Part shown: positions 54,227 through 62,564 of the stretch, in pieces | Numbering within the stretch: the first letter of the stretch is position 1 | Layout of the letters: every line of letters begins with the position of its first letter | NCBI RefSeq assembly: GCF_004217045.1 | Contig: NZ_SGXM01000002.1 | Location: 310,001 to 374,000, forward strand | Origin: Cupriavidus agavae | GTDB lineage: Bacteria; Pseudomonadota; Gammaproteobacteria; Burkholderiales; Burkholderiaceae | Direction of reading: 5' to 3' | Length of the DNA stretch: 64,000 nucleotides | Program-made: the position numbers and the translations under genes | Notes under the pieces: model-generated | Seen by the model: only the letters and a program-made list of their open reading frames with translations | The model's database searches: none | Told to the model about the DNA's origin: nothing

Positions 54227-54913
54227 ATGACGGACTTCGTGCTTCCGCCCCCCGCGCAGCCCTGGCTGCCCGTTGCCGAGAGCAGCGCCCGCTTTCCGCT
54301 GGCCCGCGTGTTCTGCATCGGCCGCAACTACCGCTGGCAGCCTGGCGAGCCCGCACCCACCGAGATGCCGGCCTGGTTCATGAAGCCGGCCACCGCCGTG
54401 GTGCCGGCAGTCGGCGCGCTGCCGTATCCGCTGGGCACGGCATCGTTCTGCCACGAGGTGGAACTGGTGGTCGCCATCGGCCGCGGCGGACACGATATCG
54501 ATCCGGCGCGCGTGGAAGCCGAGCACGTCTGGGGCTACGCCGTGGGGCTGGACATGACCCGGCGCGACCTGCAACTGGCCGCCAAGCAGGTGGGCGGCCC
54601 GTGGGAGCCGGCCAAGGCGTTCGACGCTTCCGCGCCGTGCACGCCGATCGTGCCGGCCAGCGTCTGCGGCCATCCGCGCGAACGGACCATCCGCCTGGCG
54701 GTGAATGGCGTCGAGCGCCAGCGCGGCGACCTGTCGGGCCTGCTGTGGAGCGTGCCCGAACTGGTGGCGATGCTGTCGCGCTCGGTGACGCTGCTGCCGG
54801 GCGACCTCGTCTTTACCGGCACGCCGGCCGGCGTGGCCGCGCTGGAGCCGGGCGACACCGTCACCGCCAGCATCCCCGGCATTGGCGACCTGGCGATGAC
54901 GGTGGGCCATTGA
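54227..54913 (+). CDS. Fumarylacetoacetate hydrolase family protein (fumarylpyruvate hydrolase-like)
   Basis: A 228-residue single-domain FAH protein. Metal/active-site blocks are FCIGRNYRWQ, PAWFMKPATAVVP, FCHEVELVVAIG and GYAVGLDMTRRDLQ. The closing LLPGDLVFTGTPAGVAALEPGD completes the pattern. This short class includes fumarylpyruvate hydrolases of the gentisate pathway, which cleave fumarylpyruvate to fumarate and pyruvate, and oxaloacetate or acylpyruvate hydrolases. There is no ring-cleavage dioxygenase here, so the acylpyruvate substrate is open. It lies 28 bases after the dehydrogenase gene. Confidence 0.82.
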   Translation: MTDFVLPPPAQPWLPVAESSARFPLARVFCIGRNYRWQPGEPAPTEMPAWFMKPATAVVPAVGALPYPLGTASFCHEVELVVAIGRGGHDIDPARVEAEHVWGYAVGLDMTRRDLQLAAKQVGGPWEPAKAFDASAPCTPIVPASVCGHPRERTIRLAVNGVERQRGDLSGLLWSVPELVAMLSRSVTLLPGDLVFTGTPAGVAALEPGDTVTASIPGIGDLAMTVGH

Positions 54914-54964
54914 CCGATCCGACGAACCACGCAAGCAACTGAGAACAAACCGAGGAGACACCCC

Positions 54965-55723
54965 GTGACCACATCCCGAAAGATCGCGCTCGTGACCGGC
55001 GCCGGCAGCGGCGTGGGCCGGCTGACCGCGCTGGCCCTGCTTGAAGACGGCTGGACCGTCGTGCTGGCCGGGCGCCGCGCCGAGCCGCTGCAGGCACTGG
55101 TGGCCGAAGCCGCCACGCGCGGCCAGACCGCGATGGCCGTGCCCGCCGACGTGACCAACCCCGAGAGCGTGCAGGCGCTGTTCGACACCATCGAACGCGA
55201 GTTCGGCCGGCTCGACATGGTCTTCAACAACGCCGGCGTCAACGCGCCGGCCGTGCCGATCGACGAACTGCCACTGGAAAAGTGGTTCAGCGTGATCGAC
55301 ACCAACGTGACCGGCGTGTTCCTGTGCGCCCGGGCCGCCTTTGGCCTGATGCGCCGCCAGTCGCCCCAGGGGGGCCGCATCATCAACAACGGCTCGATCT
55401 CGGCGCACGTGCCGCGCCCGTTCACGTCGCCCTACACGGCCAGCAAGCATGCGGTGAGCGGCATCACCAAGGCGCTGGCGCTCGACGGGCGCGCCTACAA
55501 CATCGTGGCCAGCCAGATCGACATCGGCAACGCGCTGACCGAGCTGTCCGAGCGCATGACGCGCGGCGTGCTGCAGGCCAACGGCACCACGGCGCCGGAG
55601 CCGATGATGGACGCGCGCCACGTGGCCAACGCGGTGCGGCACATGGCGTCGCTGCCGCTCGACGCCAACGTGCTGACGATGACCGTGATGGCGAGCCACA
55701 TGCCCTTTGTCGGACGCGGCTAA
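54965..55723 (+). CDS. Short-chain dehydrogenase/reductase
   Basis: A 252-residue classical SDR. TGAGSGVG (cofactor), NNAGV, and the Ser-Tyr-Lys set (NNGSISAHVP with YTASK) are all present, with the IDIGNA segment after the active site. It opens at GTG with a GAGGAGA ribosome site. It probably oxidises or reduces a hydroxy/oxo acid made or used by its operon partners. The exact substrate is not readable. It is 51 bases after the FAH-family gene and 62 bases before the Bug protein gene. Confidence 0.85.
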   Translation: MTTSRKIALVTGAGSGVGRLTALALLEDGWTVVLAGRRAEPLQALVAEAATRGQTAMAVPADVTNPESVQALFDTIEREFGRLDMVFNNAGVNAPAVPIDELPLEKWFSVIDTNVTGVFLCARAAFGLMRRQSPQGGRIINNGSISAHVPRPFTSPYTASKHAVSGITKALALDGRAYNIVASQIDIGNALTELSERMTRGVLQANGTTAPEPMMDARHVANAVRHMASLPLDANVLTMTVMASHMPFVGRG

Positions 55724-55785
55724 GCCCGCCCGGCCCCTTTTTCCAGAGTTGACAGAAGTTGACCAGAACGCAATTGGAGACAACG

Positions 55786-56763
55786 ATGCGAATCATCCCC
55801 CTCATCAAGACCCTGGCCATTCCGGCCGCCCTGTGCATGGTGGCCGGCGTGGCGTCGGCGCAAGGCAACTACCCGGCGCGCCCCGTGACGATCATCGTGC
55901 CCGCGCCGGCCGGCGGCGGCATCGACCTGATCGCCCGCGTGGTGGGCGAGAAGCTCTCGACCAAGCTCGGCCAGCCGTTCATCGTGGATAACCGCCCGGG
56001 CGCGTCGAACAACCTCGGCACGGCGCTGCTGGCCAACGCCAAGCCTGACGGGTACACGATCGGCATCGTCGGCGGCAGCCACAACATCAACAAGTTCCTG
56101 TTCAAGAACCTGGGCTGGGACCCGCAGAAGAGCTTCGAGCCGATCGTCTACACGCACGAGATTCCGCTGGTGTTCGCGGTCTATTCGAAGGTGCCCGCCA
56201 AGACGCTGCCGGAGCTGGTCACGTGGATGAAGGCCAATCCGGGCGAGGCCAAGGTGGCCACGTCGGGCCGCGGCAGCGCGCAGGAGATGGCCGCCGAGAT
56301 GTTCCACATGGTCAGCGGCGCGCCGACGCTGCTGGTGCCGTACAAGGGCTCCGCCGCCGCGCACCCCGATCTCGTGGCGGGCCGCACGGTGCTCTACATC
56401 GACACGGTCAGCGCCATCCAGGAACAGGTCAAGGCCGGCCACGTCCGCGCCGTGGCCGTCTCCACGCGCAACCGCTCGAAGGCGCTGCCGAACGTGCCCA
56501 CCGCCGACGAACAGGGCCTCAAGGGCTACGACGCCAACACCAACGGCGGCTTCCTCGCCCCGGCCGGCACGCCCAAGGAGATCGTGGCGAAGCTGAACGC
56601 CGAGATCAACGCGGCGCTGAAACTGCCCGAGGTGCGCGCCAAGCTCGAAGCGGCCGGCATCGAGGTGCAGGGCGGCACGCCGCAGCAGTACGCCACCCTG
56701 ATCCAGTCGGACCTGAACAAGTGGGGCAAGGTGGTCAAGGAGGCGAATATCCAGCCTGAGTAA
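55786..56763 (+). CDS. Tripartite tricarboxylate transporter substrate-binding protein (Bug family)
   Basis: A 325-residue periplasmic binding protein. A signal peptide (ALCMVAGVASA) is followed by the Bug signatures YPARPVTIIVPAPAGGGIDLIARVVGEKL, GQPFIVDNRPGASNNLGT and LLVPYKGSAAAHPDLVAGR. Bug proteins bind carboxylates such as citrate, malate or aromatic acids; only some have TctAB membrane partners, and none are here. Betaproteobacteria carry many of these as orphan sensors or uptake proteins next to catabolic genes. It should deliver or sense the acid handled by this operon. GGAGA precedes the ATG. Confidence 0.9.
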   Translation: MRIIPLIKTLAIPAALCMVAGVASAQGNYPARPVTIIVPAPAGGGIDLIARVVGEKLSTKLGQPFIVDNRPGASNNLGTALLANAKPDGYTIGIVGGSHNINKFLFKNLGWDPQKSFEPIVYTHEIPLVFAVYSKVPAKTLPELVTWMKANPGEAKVATSGRGSAQEMAAEMFHMVSGAPTLLVPYKGSAAAHPDLVAGRTVLYIDTVSAIQEQVKAGHVRAVAVSTRNRSKALPNVPTADEQGLKGYDANTNGGFLAPAGTPKEIVAKLNAEINAALKLPEVRAKLEAAGIEVQGGTPQQYATLIQSDLNKWGKVVKEANIQPE

Positions 56764-56788
56764 GCGGGCTGCTCGCTGATGGTGTTCT

Positions 56789-56815
56789 CCCCTCTCCCGC
56801 GCCGCGGGAGAGGGG
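56789..56815. repeat. CCCCTCTCCCGC hairpin, copy 2 (likely terminator)
   Basis: CCCCTCTCCCGC (56789-56800) and GCGGGAGAGGGG (56804-56815) are exact complements around GCC. It follows the Bug gene stop by 25 bases and is related to the element at 51947-51970. The very stable stem has no T run; it probably protects or ends the operon transcript and may be a dispersed repeat family. Confidence 0.6.
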
Positions 56816-56926
56816 AACCGCAAGCGGAAAACGCTCCCGCAACCAACTCGTCACATTTCGATCAACACCCTGTCACGGACGGCGCCCACAATCACGGGCT
56901 TTTCGTGGGTCAACAGGGAAGTTGAA

Positions 56927-59059
56927 ATGCAAAGCAAGACACCGGGCAAGCCGCAAGCCGCCATCGATACCGTAAAGCTGGAGGGCATTCCAGACCGTCA
57001 GCGCCGCCTGCTGCTGAGAGCGGGCCTGGGCGTGTCACTCGGCGGCACCTCGGCCCTGCTCGCCGCATGCGGCGGCGGTGACGATGCCGCGCCGGGCACG
57101 CCGGCGGCGACGCCGGGCACCGGTACGGGCACCACCCCGGGCACCACGCCCTCGGGCAAGGTATCGAGCTTCGCGCTGGCCGTGCTGCCCGATACGCAGT
57201 TCTATTCGCGCTACGCCACCAACGCCGAGAACCTGCAGTTCCAGCGCAAGTACGGCTCCACGCCGTTCCTCGCCCAGACCAAGTGGATCGCGCAGAATGC
57301 GTCCAGCCTGCGCATCCCGTTCACGATCCACCTCGGTGACGTGGTGGACCAGCAGGGGCAGCAGGCCCAGTGGGACATTGCCGGCGAAGCCATGAAGGTG
57401 CTGGAAGACGCGCGTGCGCCCTACTCGATCCTGGCCGGCAACCATGACGTGATTTCCGACGTGGACTACGTCAACGCCGGCAGCCAGGCATCGAACACCG
57501 ACGCCCAGCGCAACCTGGCCAGCGAGCCGTACCTCAAGAAATTCCCCACCACGCGCGCGCAGGCGCAGGCCACCTTCGGCGGCCGCGATCCGTCGGGCTT
57601 CCACGAGTTCCACTTCTTCGAGGTGGACGGCAACCGCTTCATGGTGCTGTCGATGTCGTGGCGCGCCTCCGACGCCGCCATCGCCTGGGCGCGCAGCGTG
57701 CTCAAGCGCTACCCCAAGGTGCCGGTCATCCTCTCGACCCACCAGCTGCTCAATATCGGCCCGGACGGCGTCAGCCCGCTGGAAGTGCCGTACGGCCTGA
57801 TGCTGTGGGAAAAGCTGATCCGGGACAACGACCAGATCTTCATGACGCTGAACGGCCACTACCACGGCGCCGCGCATCTGACCAAGACCAACGACTTCGG
57901 CAACGCCGTCGAGGAAATGGTGGTCGATTACCAGATGGCCTACATGGGCGGCAACGGCCTGATGCGCCTGTACGAGTTCGACCTGACCCACAACAAGATC
58001 AAGATCATCTCGTTCTCGCCGTGGGTGCCGCAGAAGCCCACCGAGGCGCTCAACGAGTTCGACGTGGCGGTGCTGACCGACAAGAACCAGCAGTTCGAGA
58101 TCGACTTCGACTTCCGCAAGCGCTTCGCGCGCTTCAACCCCGATTTCGCGATCCCCACGGCCGGCAACGACCCGATCAACGACCGCGCCAAGGCCGCCAT
58201 CCTGGCCAACTACACCGAGCCCAGCGTGGCCGACAAGAAGGCCGCCGCCGACACCAACGACTACCCGCAGGTGGCATCCACCGTGGCGCACTGGCGCTTC
58301 TTCGGCGGCGCCGATGGCGCGGCGGTGCCGGTGGGCCAGGTGATCGACGACGTGACCGGCGCCAACCCGCTCTCGCGCGAGGCGCTGGCCAACGGCGGCG
58401 CCGCCCAGCTGGGCGACGTGACGTGGTCGAACGACCACCACTACCTGTCGGCCGCGCCGGGCAGCGTGAAGTTCGCCAACTCGGTGAATAATCCGAAGCG
58501 CATGAGCTTCTTCGCCACCGATACCACGGCCGCGCTGAACGCGATGACGTTCGACAACGGCTACACGGTCGAGGCATTCATCAAGGTGCCGGCGTCGTGG
58601 ACGGCGGGCAACAACGCCTGGATGAACATCATGGAGCGCGAGGGCCAGCGCAGCGCGGTCACCGGCTTCGGCAGCGGCGACGGCAGCGAAAGCACGCTGA
58701 TCTTCGCCATCTCCAGCCTGCGCGAAGTGCAGTGGGAAGTCACGCCGAGCACGGCCGGCACCAAGAACCCGGCCGCGAACTGGTCTGGCGAGATCATCGC
58801 CGACAAGTGGGTCCACGTAGCCGTGGTGAACACCCCGGCGAACAACGAGACCGTGATGTACGTGGAAGGTGCGCCGGTGCTGCGCAACGCGTCGAACACG
58901 CGCGGCATCGCGGCGGTCAGCGCGGCGAGCCGCTTCCTGGTGGGCGGCGGCGTCTACGGCAACGTGCCGTCGAACGGCTTCCTCGGCCAGATCGGCGAAG
59001 TGCGCATTTGCACGGAACCGCTGGCGTCCGACAAGTGGCTGACGGCGCGCCGCGCGTAA
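56927..59059 (+). CDS. Exported metallophosphoesterase with C-terminal LamG-like domain (lipoprotein)
   Basis: A 710-residue protein. The leader RQRRLLLRAGLGVSLGGTSALLAAC has an arginine pair suggesting Tat export and ends in a lipobox. A Gly/Thr/Pro linker follows, then a calcineurin-like phosphoesterase domain with the metal ligands in LPDTQFY, HLGDVVD, LAGNHDVI, LSTHQLL and LNGHYHG. The C-terminal ~230 residues form a concanavalin/LamG-like beta sandwich (TVEAFIKVPASWTAGNNAWMNIMER; GFLGQIGEVRICTEPL). It is likely a surface or periplasmic phosphatase with a carbohydrate-binding sandwich. The substrate is unknown. It stands alone, following a repeat hairpin. Confidence 0.83.
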   Translation: MQSKTPGKPQAAIDTVKLEGIPDRQRRLLLRAGLGVSLGGTSALLAACGGGDDAAPGTPAATPGTGTGTTPGTTPSGKVSSFALAVLPDTQFYSRYATNAENLQFQRKYGSTPFLAQTKWIAQNASSLRIPFTIHLGDVVDQQGQQAQWDIAGEAMKVLEDARAPYSILAGNHDVISDVDYVNAGSQASNTDAQRNLASEPYLKKFPTTRAQAQATFGGRDPSGFHEFHFFEVDGNRFMVLSMSWRASDAAIAWARSVLKRYPKVPVILSTHQLLNIGPDGVSPLEVPYGLMLWEKLIRDNDQIFMTLNGHYHGAAHLTKTNDFGNAVEEMVVDYQMAYMGGNGLMRLYEFDLTHNKIKIISFSPWVPQKPTEALNEFDVAVLTDKNQQFEIDFDFRKRFARFNPDFAIPTAGNDPINDRAKAAILANYTEPSVADKKAAADTNDYPQVASTVAHWRFFGGADGAAVPVGQVIDDVTGANPLSREALANGGAAQLGDVTWSNDHHYLSAAPGSVKFANSVNNPKRMSFFATDTTAALNAMTFDNGYTVEAFIKVPASWTAGNNAWMNIMEREGQRSAVTGFGSGDGSESTLIFAISSLREVQWEVTPSTAGTKNPAANWSGEIIADKWVHVAVVNTPANNETVMYVEGAPVLRNASNTRGIAAVSAASRFLVGGGVYGNVPSNGFLGQIGEVRICTEPLASDKWLTARRA

Positions 59060-59128
59060 GCGGGGCCTGACCCGGCGGACGCGCAAAAGCCCGGCAATCC
59101 GGCAAGGGGCGGCCAGCCGTCCGCCGTA

Positions 59129-59165
59129 GAGTGGCTCCAGTCAAACATCCGGACTGGAGCCACTC
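59129..59165 (+). promoter_or_regulatory. Perfect hairpin masking the ribosome site of the glycine-zipper gene
   Basis: GAGTGGCTCCAGT (59129-59141) is exactly complementary to ACTGGAGCCACTC (59153-59165), with an 11-base loop. The right arm ends on the base before the ATG at 59166 and contains the GGAG ribosome site (59156-59159). In mRNA the site would be paired, so translation should depend on opening the hairpin (temperature, a protein or an sRNA). As DNA it could also be an operator. Confidence 0.65.
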
Positions 59166-59660
59166 ATGCTTTCCACCACCCGCCGCACCGTTCATTTCCC
59201 GCTGGCTGCCATGCTGCTGGCCAGCACGCTGCTGGCCGCCGGCTGCGCCGATTTTGCGCCGCCGGGCAGCGTCTACAGTGCCGGGCAGACCTCGCTGCCC
59301 GAAACCGTGACCATGGCCACGGTCGAGCGCGTGCGCGCGGTGCAGATCGACGACAGCAGCCAGGGTTCCAGCCTGGTAGGTGAGCTGGGCGGTGGCCTGC
59401 TGGGCGCCGTGGCGGGCAGCGCGATCGGCCATGGCCATGGTTCGTTGCTGGCGGGCGTGGCCGGTGGCCTGGCCGGCGGGCTGGCGGGACACGAGATCGA
59501 ATCGCACGTGGAGCGCCATCCCGGCTACGAAATCACGGTGCGGCTGCCTGACGGCAGGCTGCAGGCAATCACGCAGCCGGCCTCCGAGGGCAGCTTCTAC
59601 CCGGGCCAGCGCGTGCAGCTGCTGTGGTCAGAGGACGGCAAGGTGCGCGTCACGGCCTGA
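59166..59660 (+). CDS. Glycine-zipper outer-membrane lipoprotein (SlyB/PcpX-like)
   Basis: A 164-residue protein. A lipobox signal (LLAAGC) is followed by PETVTMATVERVRAVQID and a glycine-zipper membrane-insertion segment (GGGLLGAVAGSAIG and GVAGGLAGGLAGHE). A soluble C-terminus ends GYEITVRLPDGRLQAITQ and FYPGQRVQLLW. This is the SlyB/17-kDa antigen pattern. SlyB-type lipoproteins stabilise the outer membrane under stress and are often under envelope-stress control. The ribosome site is inside a hairpin. The stop lies 9 bases from the convergent stop of the next gene. Confidence 0.85.
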   Translation: MLSTTRRTVHFPLAAMLLASTLLAAGCADFAPPGSVYSAGQTSLPETVTMATVERVRAVQIDDSSQGSSLVGELGGGLLGAVAGSAIGHGHGSLLAGVAGGLAGGLAGHEIESHVERHPGYEITVRLPDGRLQAITQPASEGSFYPGQRVQLLWSEDGKVRVTA

Positions 59661-59673
59661 CCGGCGCGGTCAG
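59657..59673. terminator. Short hairpin shared by two convergent stop codons
   Basis: CTGACC and GGTCAG pair around GGCGC. The left arm includes the stop codon of the lipoprotein gene and the right arm the stop of the minus-strand membrane-protein gene. It is a weak stem with no clear T run; it probably helps to separate the two transcripts. Confidence 0.35.
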
Positions 59674-60068
59674 ACCTTCAGCGAAGCGAACAGGATCAGC
59701 GCGGCGATTGGCGACGAGACAAGCGAGATCACCGCGCTCTGCTTGAGGGTGGCCTTGAGCATCACGACGAATCCCAGCGAGAAGGCGACGAAGGTCACCA
59801 GCCAGGTCAGCAGCGTAGAGATGCCCGACATCGAGCCGCCGGTCAGCTTGCCCATCGCCGCCGCCGCAATGGCGTTGAACAGCAGCGCCACGAATACCGC
59901 CTTGAGCGCCTCGGTCACGGTGGGGTCCTCGCCGGTCACCATGCGGGCCACCACCTTGACCACGAAACCGATCACCACGGTGACCACCACGATGGCGATC
60001 GTGGCCTTGAGCGGCAGCGTCATGGCCATGAACAGGAATGCGGCAACCAGCAGCAGGATAGCGACCAT
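59670..60068 (-). CDS. Hypothetical four-helix membrane protein
   Basis: A 132-residue, strongly hydrophobic protein beginning MVAILLLVAAFLFMAMTLPLK. It has about four membrane helices (ATIAIVVVTVVIGFVVKVVA; ALKAVFVALLFNAIAAAAMG; STLLTWLVTFVAFSLGFVVML; AVISLVSSPIAALILFA). I do not recognise the family. The coding pattern, tidy helix layout and close packing against the lipoprotein gene support it as real. I start it at 60068, because the upstream extension is polar and shows no conserved-looking leader. No function is assigned. Confidence 0.6.
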   Translation of the reverse strand: MVAILLLVAAFLFMAMTLPLKATIAIVVVTVVIGFVVKVVARMVTGEDPTVTEALKAVFVALLFNAIAAAAMGKLTGGSMSGISTLLTWLVTFVAFSLGFVVMLKATLKQSAVISLVSSPIAALILFASLKV

Positions 60069-60288
60069 TGTCAGCGGATAGTGGAGGATGGCGGGCAGGA
60101 AAGTAGCACGCGCCCGGCCATGGTGCACGCGCGCCGAAGGGGGGTGTGCCGCCACGACACACCCTGCGGCGGGAGGGATGCGGCCTCAGGCTGGCCCCAG
60201 GCGGGCCTTGTCCGCGCCGGCCACCCGGCCGTGGCGGCCTACGGTTAGAATGTCCGCCTGCCGTGACAACCTGACAGGCCGCCGCCAA

Positions 60289-61605
60289 ATGTCGACTTCG
60301 CTGATGGGCCTCGACCAGGCCATTGAAACCGCCGGTGTGGGCAAGTTCCAGCGCCGCCTTTTCGTCATTTTCGGGCTGGTGTGGGCGGCCGATGCGATGC
60401 AGGTGCTGTCCATCGGCTTCAGCGCCCCGTCGATCGCCAGGACGTTCGGCATCACCGTGCCGCAGGCACTCCAGACCGGGACGTTCTTCTTCATCGGCAT
60501 GCTGGTCGGCGCATTCGCATTCGGGCGCCTGGCCGACCGCTTCGGACGCCGGCCCGCGCTGCTGCTGGCGGTCTGCATCGATGCGGCCTGCGGCGTGGCC
60601 TCGGCCTTCGCCCCGGATTTCACATGGCTGCTGGCCTTGCGCCTGCTGACCGGCATCGGCGTGGGCGGCACGCTGCCCGTGGACTACACGATGATGGCCG
60701 AATTCCTGCCGAAAGACCGGCGCGGCCGCTGGCTGGTGCTGCTGGAGACCTTCTGGGCGCTGGGCACGATCTGCCTCGCGCTGCTGGCGCTGGCCGCCGC
60801 CGACCATGGCAACGACGCCTGGCGCATCATCTTCTTCGCCACCGGCGTTCCCGCGCTGATCGGCATCGTGCTGCGGATGTATGTGCCTGAGTCGCCGCTG
60901 TTCCTCAACCGCAGCGGGCAATCGGACAAGGCGCGGCAGGTGCTCGAACGCGTGGCACGGGAGAACGGCCGGCAGGTCAGCATCCCGCCACTGCAGGCCG
61001 ATACCGCCGCCAGGCAATCGGTCTTCTCGCTGTTCACCGCCACGCTGCGCCGCCGGACCATCGCGCTCGCGCTGGCCTGGCTGCTGATCTCCATCGCGTA
61101 CTACGGTGTCTTCGTCTACCTGCCGATCCGCCTCGGCACGCAGGGCTTCGCCTTCATGCGGGGGCAGGTCTTCCTGGTGGTGCTGGCACTGGCCCAGTTG
61201 CCCGGCTACGCGCTGGCCGCGTATGGCGTGGAGCGGTGGGGCCGCAAGCCCACGCTGATCGGCTTCCTGCTGTTGAGCGCGCTGGGCTGCCTGCTGTACA
61301 GCCTGGGTACCTCGCCCGTCGTGGTGGTGGGGTCCACGCTGCTGATGAGCTTTGCGCTGCTCGGCACCTGGGGCGGGCTGTATGCGTTCACGCCCGAGGT
61401 GTTTCCCACCAGCCTGCGCGCCACGGGCATGGGCACGGCCGGCGCTGTCGCACGGTTCGGCGGGCTGTTCGCGCCGTCGATCATCGCCCCGGTCATGGCC
61501 ACGCACTTCACGCTGGCGCTGGCCATGATCTCGGCGATGCTGCTGGCCGCCGCCGTTGCGGTAGCTGCCGTCAACGTCGAGTCGCGCAATCGGGCGCTCG
61601 ACTGA
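60289..61605 (+). CDS. MFS transporter, sugar/aromatic-acid type
   Basis: A 438-residue, 12-helix major facilitator. Family motifs include GRLADRFGRRPALLL between helices 2 and 3, RLLTGIGVGGTLPVDYTMMAEFLPKDRRGR in helices 4-5, and the second-half GVERWGRKPTLIGF, then TPEVFPTSLRATGMG. This pattern belongs to the sugar-porter / aromatic-acid (AAHS, niacin) branches that import small organic solutes with protons. The substrate is not deducible. The 220-base upstream gap contains only short GC-rich inverted repeats. The stop is 19 bases from the convergent lyase gene. Confidence 0.83.
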   Translation: MSTSLMGLDQAIETAGVGKFQRRLFVIFGLVWAADAMQVLSIGFSAPSIARTFGITVPQALQTGTFFFIGMLVGAFAFGRLADRFGRRPALLLAVCIDAACGVASAFAPDFTWLLALRLLTGIGVGGTLPVDYTMMAEFLPKDRRGRWLVLLETFWALGTICLALLALAAADHGNDAWRIIFFATGVPALIGIVLRMYVPESPLFLNRSGQSDKARQVLERVARENGRQVSIPPLQADTAARQSVFSLFTATLRRRTIALALAWLLISIAYYGVFVYLPIRLGTQGFAFMRGQVFLVVLALAQLPGYALAAYGVERWGRKPTLIGFLLLSALGCLLYSLGTSPVVVVGSTLLMSFALLGTWGGLYAFTPEVFPTSLRATGMGTAGAVARFGGLFAPSIIAPVMATHFTLALAMISAMLLAAAVAVAAVNVESRNRALD

Positions 61606-61624
61606 GCGCGCTTGCGGCCCGGGG

Positions 61625-62554
61625 TCAACCGCCCCAGCGCAGCACCATCGGATCGAGCCGGCGCGCGATGGCGATCAGCTCCCTGCGGGTGTCGGGGTGC
61701 ATGGGCGGCATCGGGTGGCGCGGCGCCTCGCACGCAATCACGCCGCCTTCCTTCATCAGCGCCTTGGCCGTCAGGATGCCGCCCTGCCGGTTCTCGTGGT
61801 TGATCAGCGGCAGCCAGCGCTGGTAAAGCGCGAAGGCCAGCTCGGCGTCGCCGTCAGCGTGGGCGGTCAGGATCGGACGGATGCCGTCCGGAAATCCGCC
61901 GCCGGTCATCGCGCCCGTGGCACCGGCCTCCAGGTCGGCCAGCAGCGTGATCGCCTCCTCGCCGTCCCATGGCCCCTCCACCGCATCGCCGCCGAGGCGG
62001 ATCAGCTCGCGCAGCTTGTTCGCCGCCCCCGGCGTCTCGATCTTGAAGTACGACACCTGCTCGATCTCGCGGGCCATGCGCGCCAGGAACGGCGCCGACA
62101 GCACGGTGCCGCTGGCCGGCGCGTCCTGGATCATGATCGGGATATCGATGGCATCCGAGAGCCGCGCGTAGAACTCGTAGATGCCGGCCTCGGGCACCCG
62201 GAACGTGGCGCCGTGATACGGCGGCATCACCATCACCATCGCCGCGCCCAGGCGCTGGGCCTGCAGGCTGCGCTCGATGCAGACGCGCGTGCCGTAGTGC
62301 GTGGTGGTGACGATCACCGGCACGCGGCCCGCCACGTGTTCGAGCACGGTGCGCGTCAGCACCTCGCGCTCGTCGTCGGTGACGGCAAACTGCTCCGAGA
62401 AGTTGGCCAGGATGCAGAGCCCGTCGGACCCCGCCTCGATCATGAAATCGACCGCGCGCTTCTGGCTGTCGAGGTCCAGCTCGCCGGCCTCGTCGAAGGT
62501 GGTGGGCACCACCGGGAAGATGCCGCGATAGCGCGGGTTCTGCAGGTTGGGCAT
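61625..62554 (-). CDS. DapA-family lyase/dehydratase (possible 2-keto-3-deoxypentonate dehydratase)
   Basis: A 309-residue DHDPS/NAL-fold enzyme. It shows GIFPVVPTTFDEAGELDLDSQKRAVDF, the NFSEQFAVTDDER loop, MPPYHG (tyrosine), and the Schiff-base lysine in SYFKIETPG. Members include dihydrodipicolinate synthase, N-acetylneuraminate lyase and sugar-acid dehydratases. The NFSEQF loop in place of the usual GTTGE is like L-2-keto-3-deoxyarabonate dehydratases, which fits an operon with an IlvD/Edd-type sugar-acid dehydratase. AGGA precedes the ATG at 62554. It is the last gene of the operon. Confidence 0.78.
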   Translation of the reverse strand: MPNLQNPRYRGIFPVVPTTFDEAGELDLDSQKRAVDFMIEAGSDGLCILANFSEQFAVTDDEREVLTRTVLEHVAGRVPVIVTTTHYGTRVCIERSLQAQRLGAAMVMVMPPYHGATFRVPEAGIYEFYARLSDAIDIPIMIQDAPASGTVLSAPFLARMAREIEQVSYFKIETPGAANKLRELIRLGGDAVEGPWDGEEAITLLADLEAGATGAMTGGGFPDGIRPILTAHADGDAELAFALYQRWLPLINHENRQGGILTAKALMKEGGVIACEAPRHPMPPMHPDTRRELIAIARRLDPMVLRWGG

Positions 62555-62564
62555 GGCAGGTCCT

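Noticed and set aside
60156-60288. Short GC-rich inverted repeats before the MFS gene as a specific operator
   Set aside because: The pairs are short and imperfect, and similar runs are expected by chance at this GC content.
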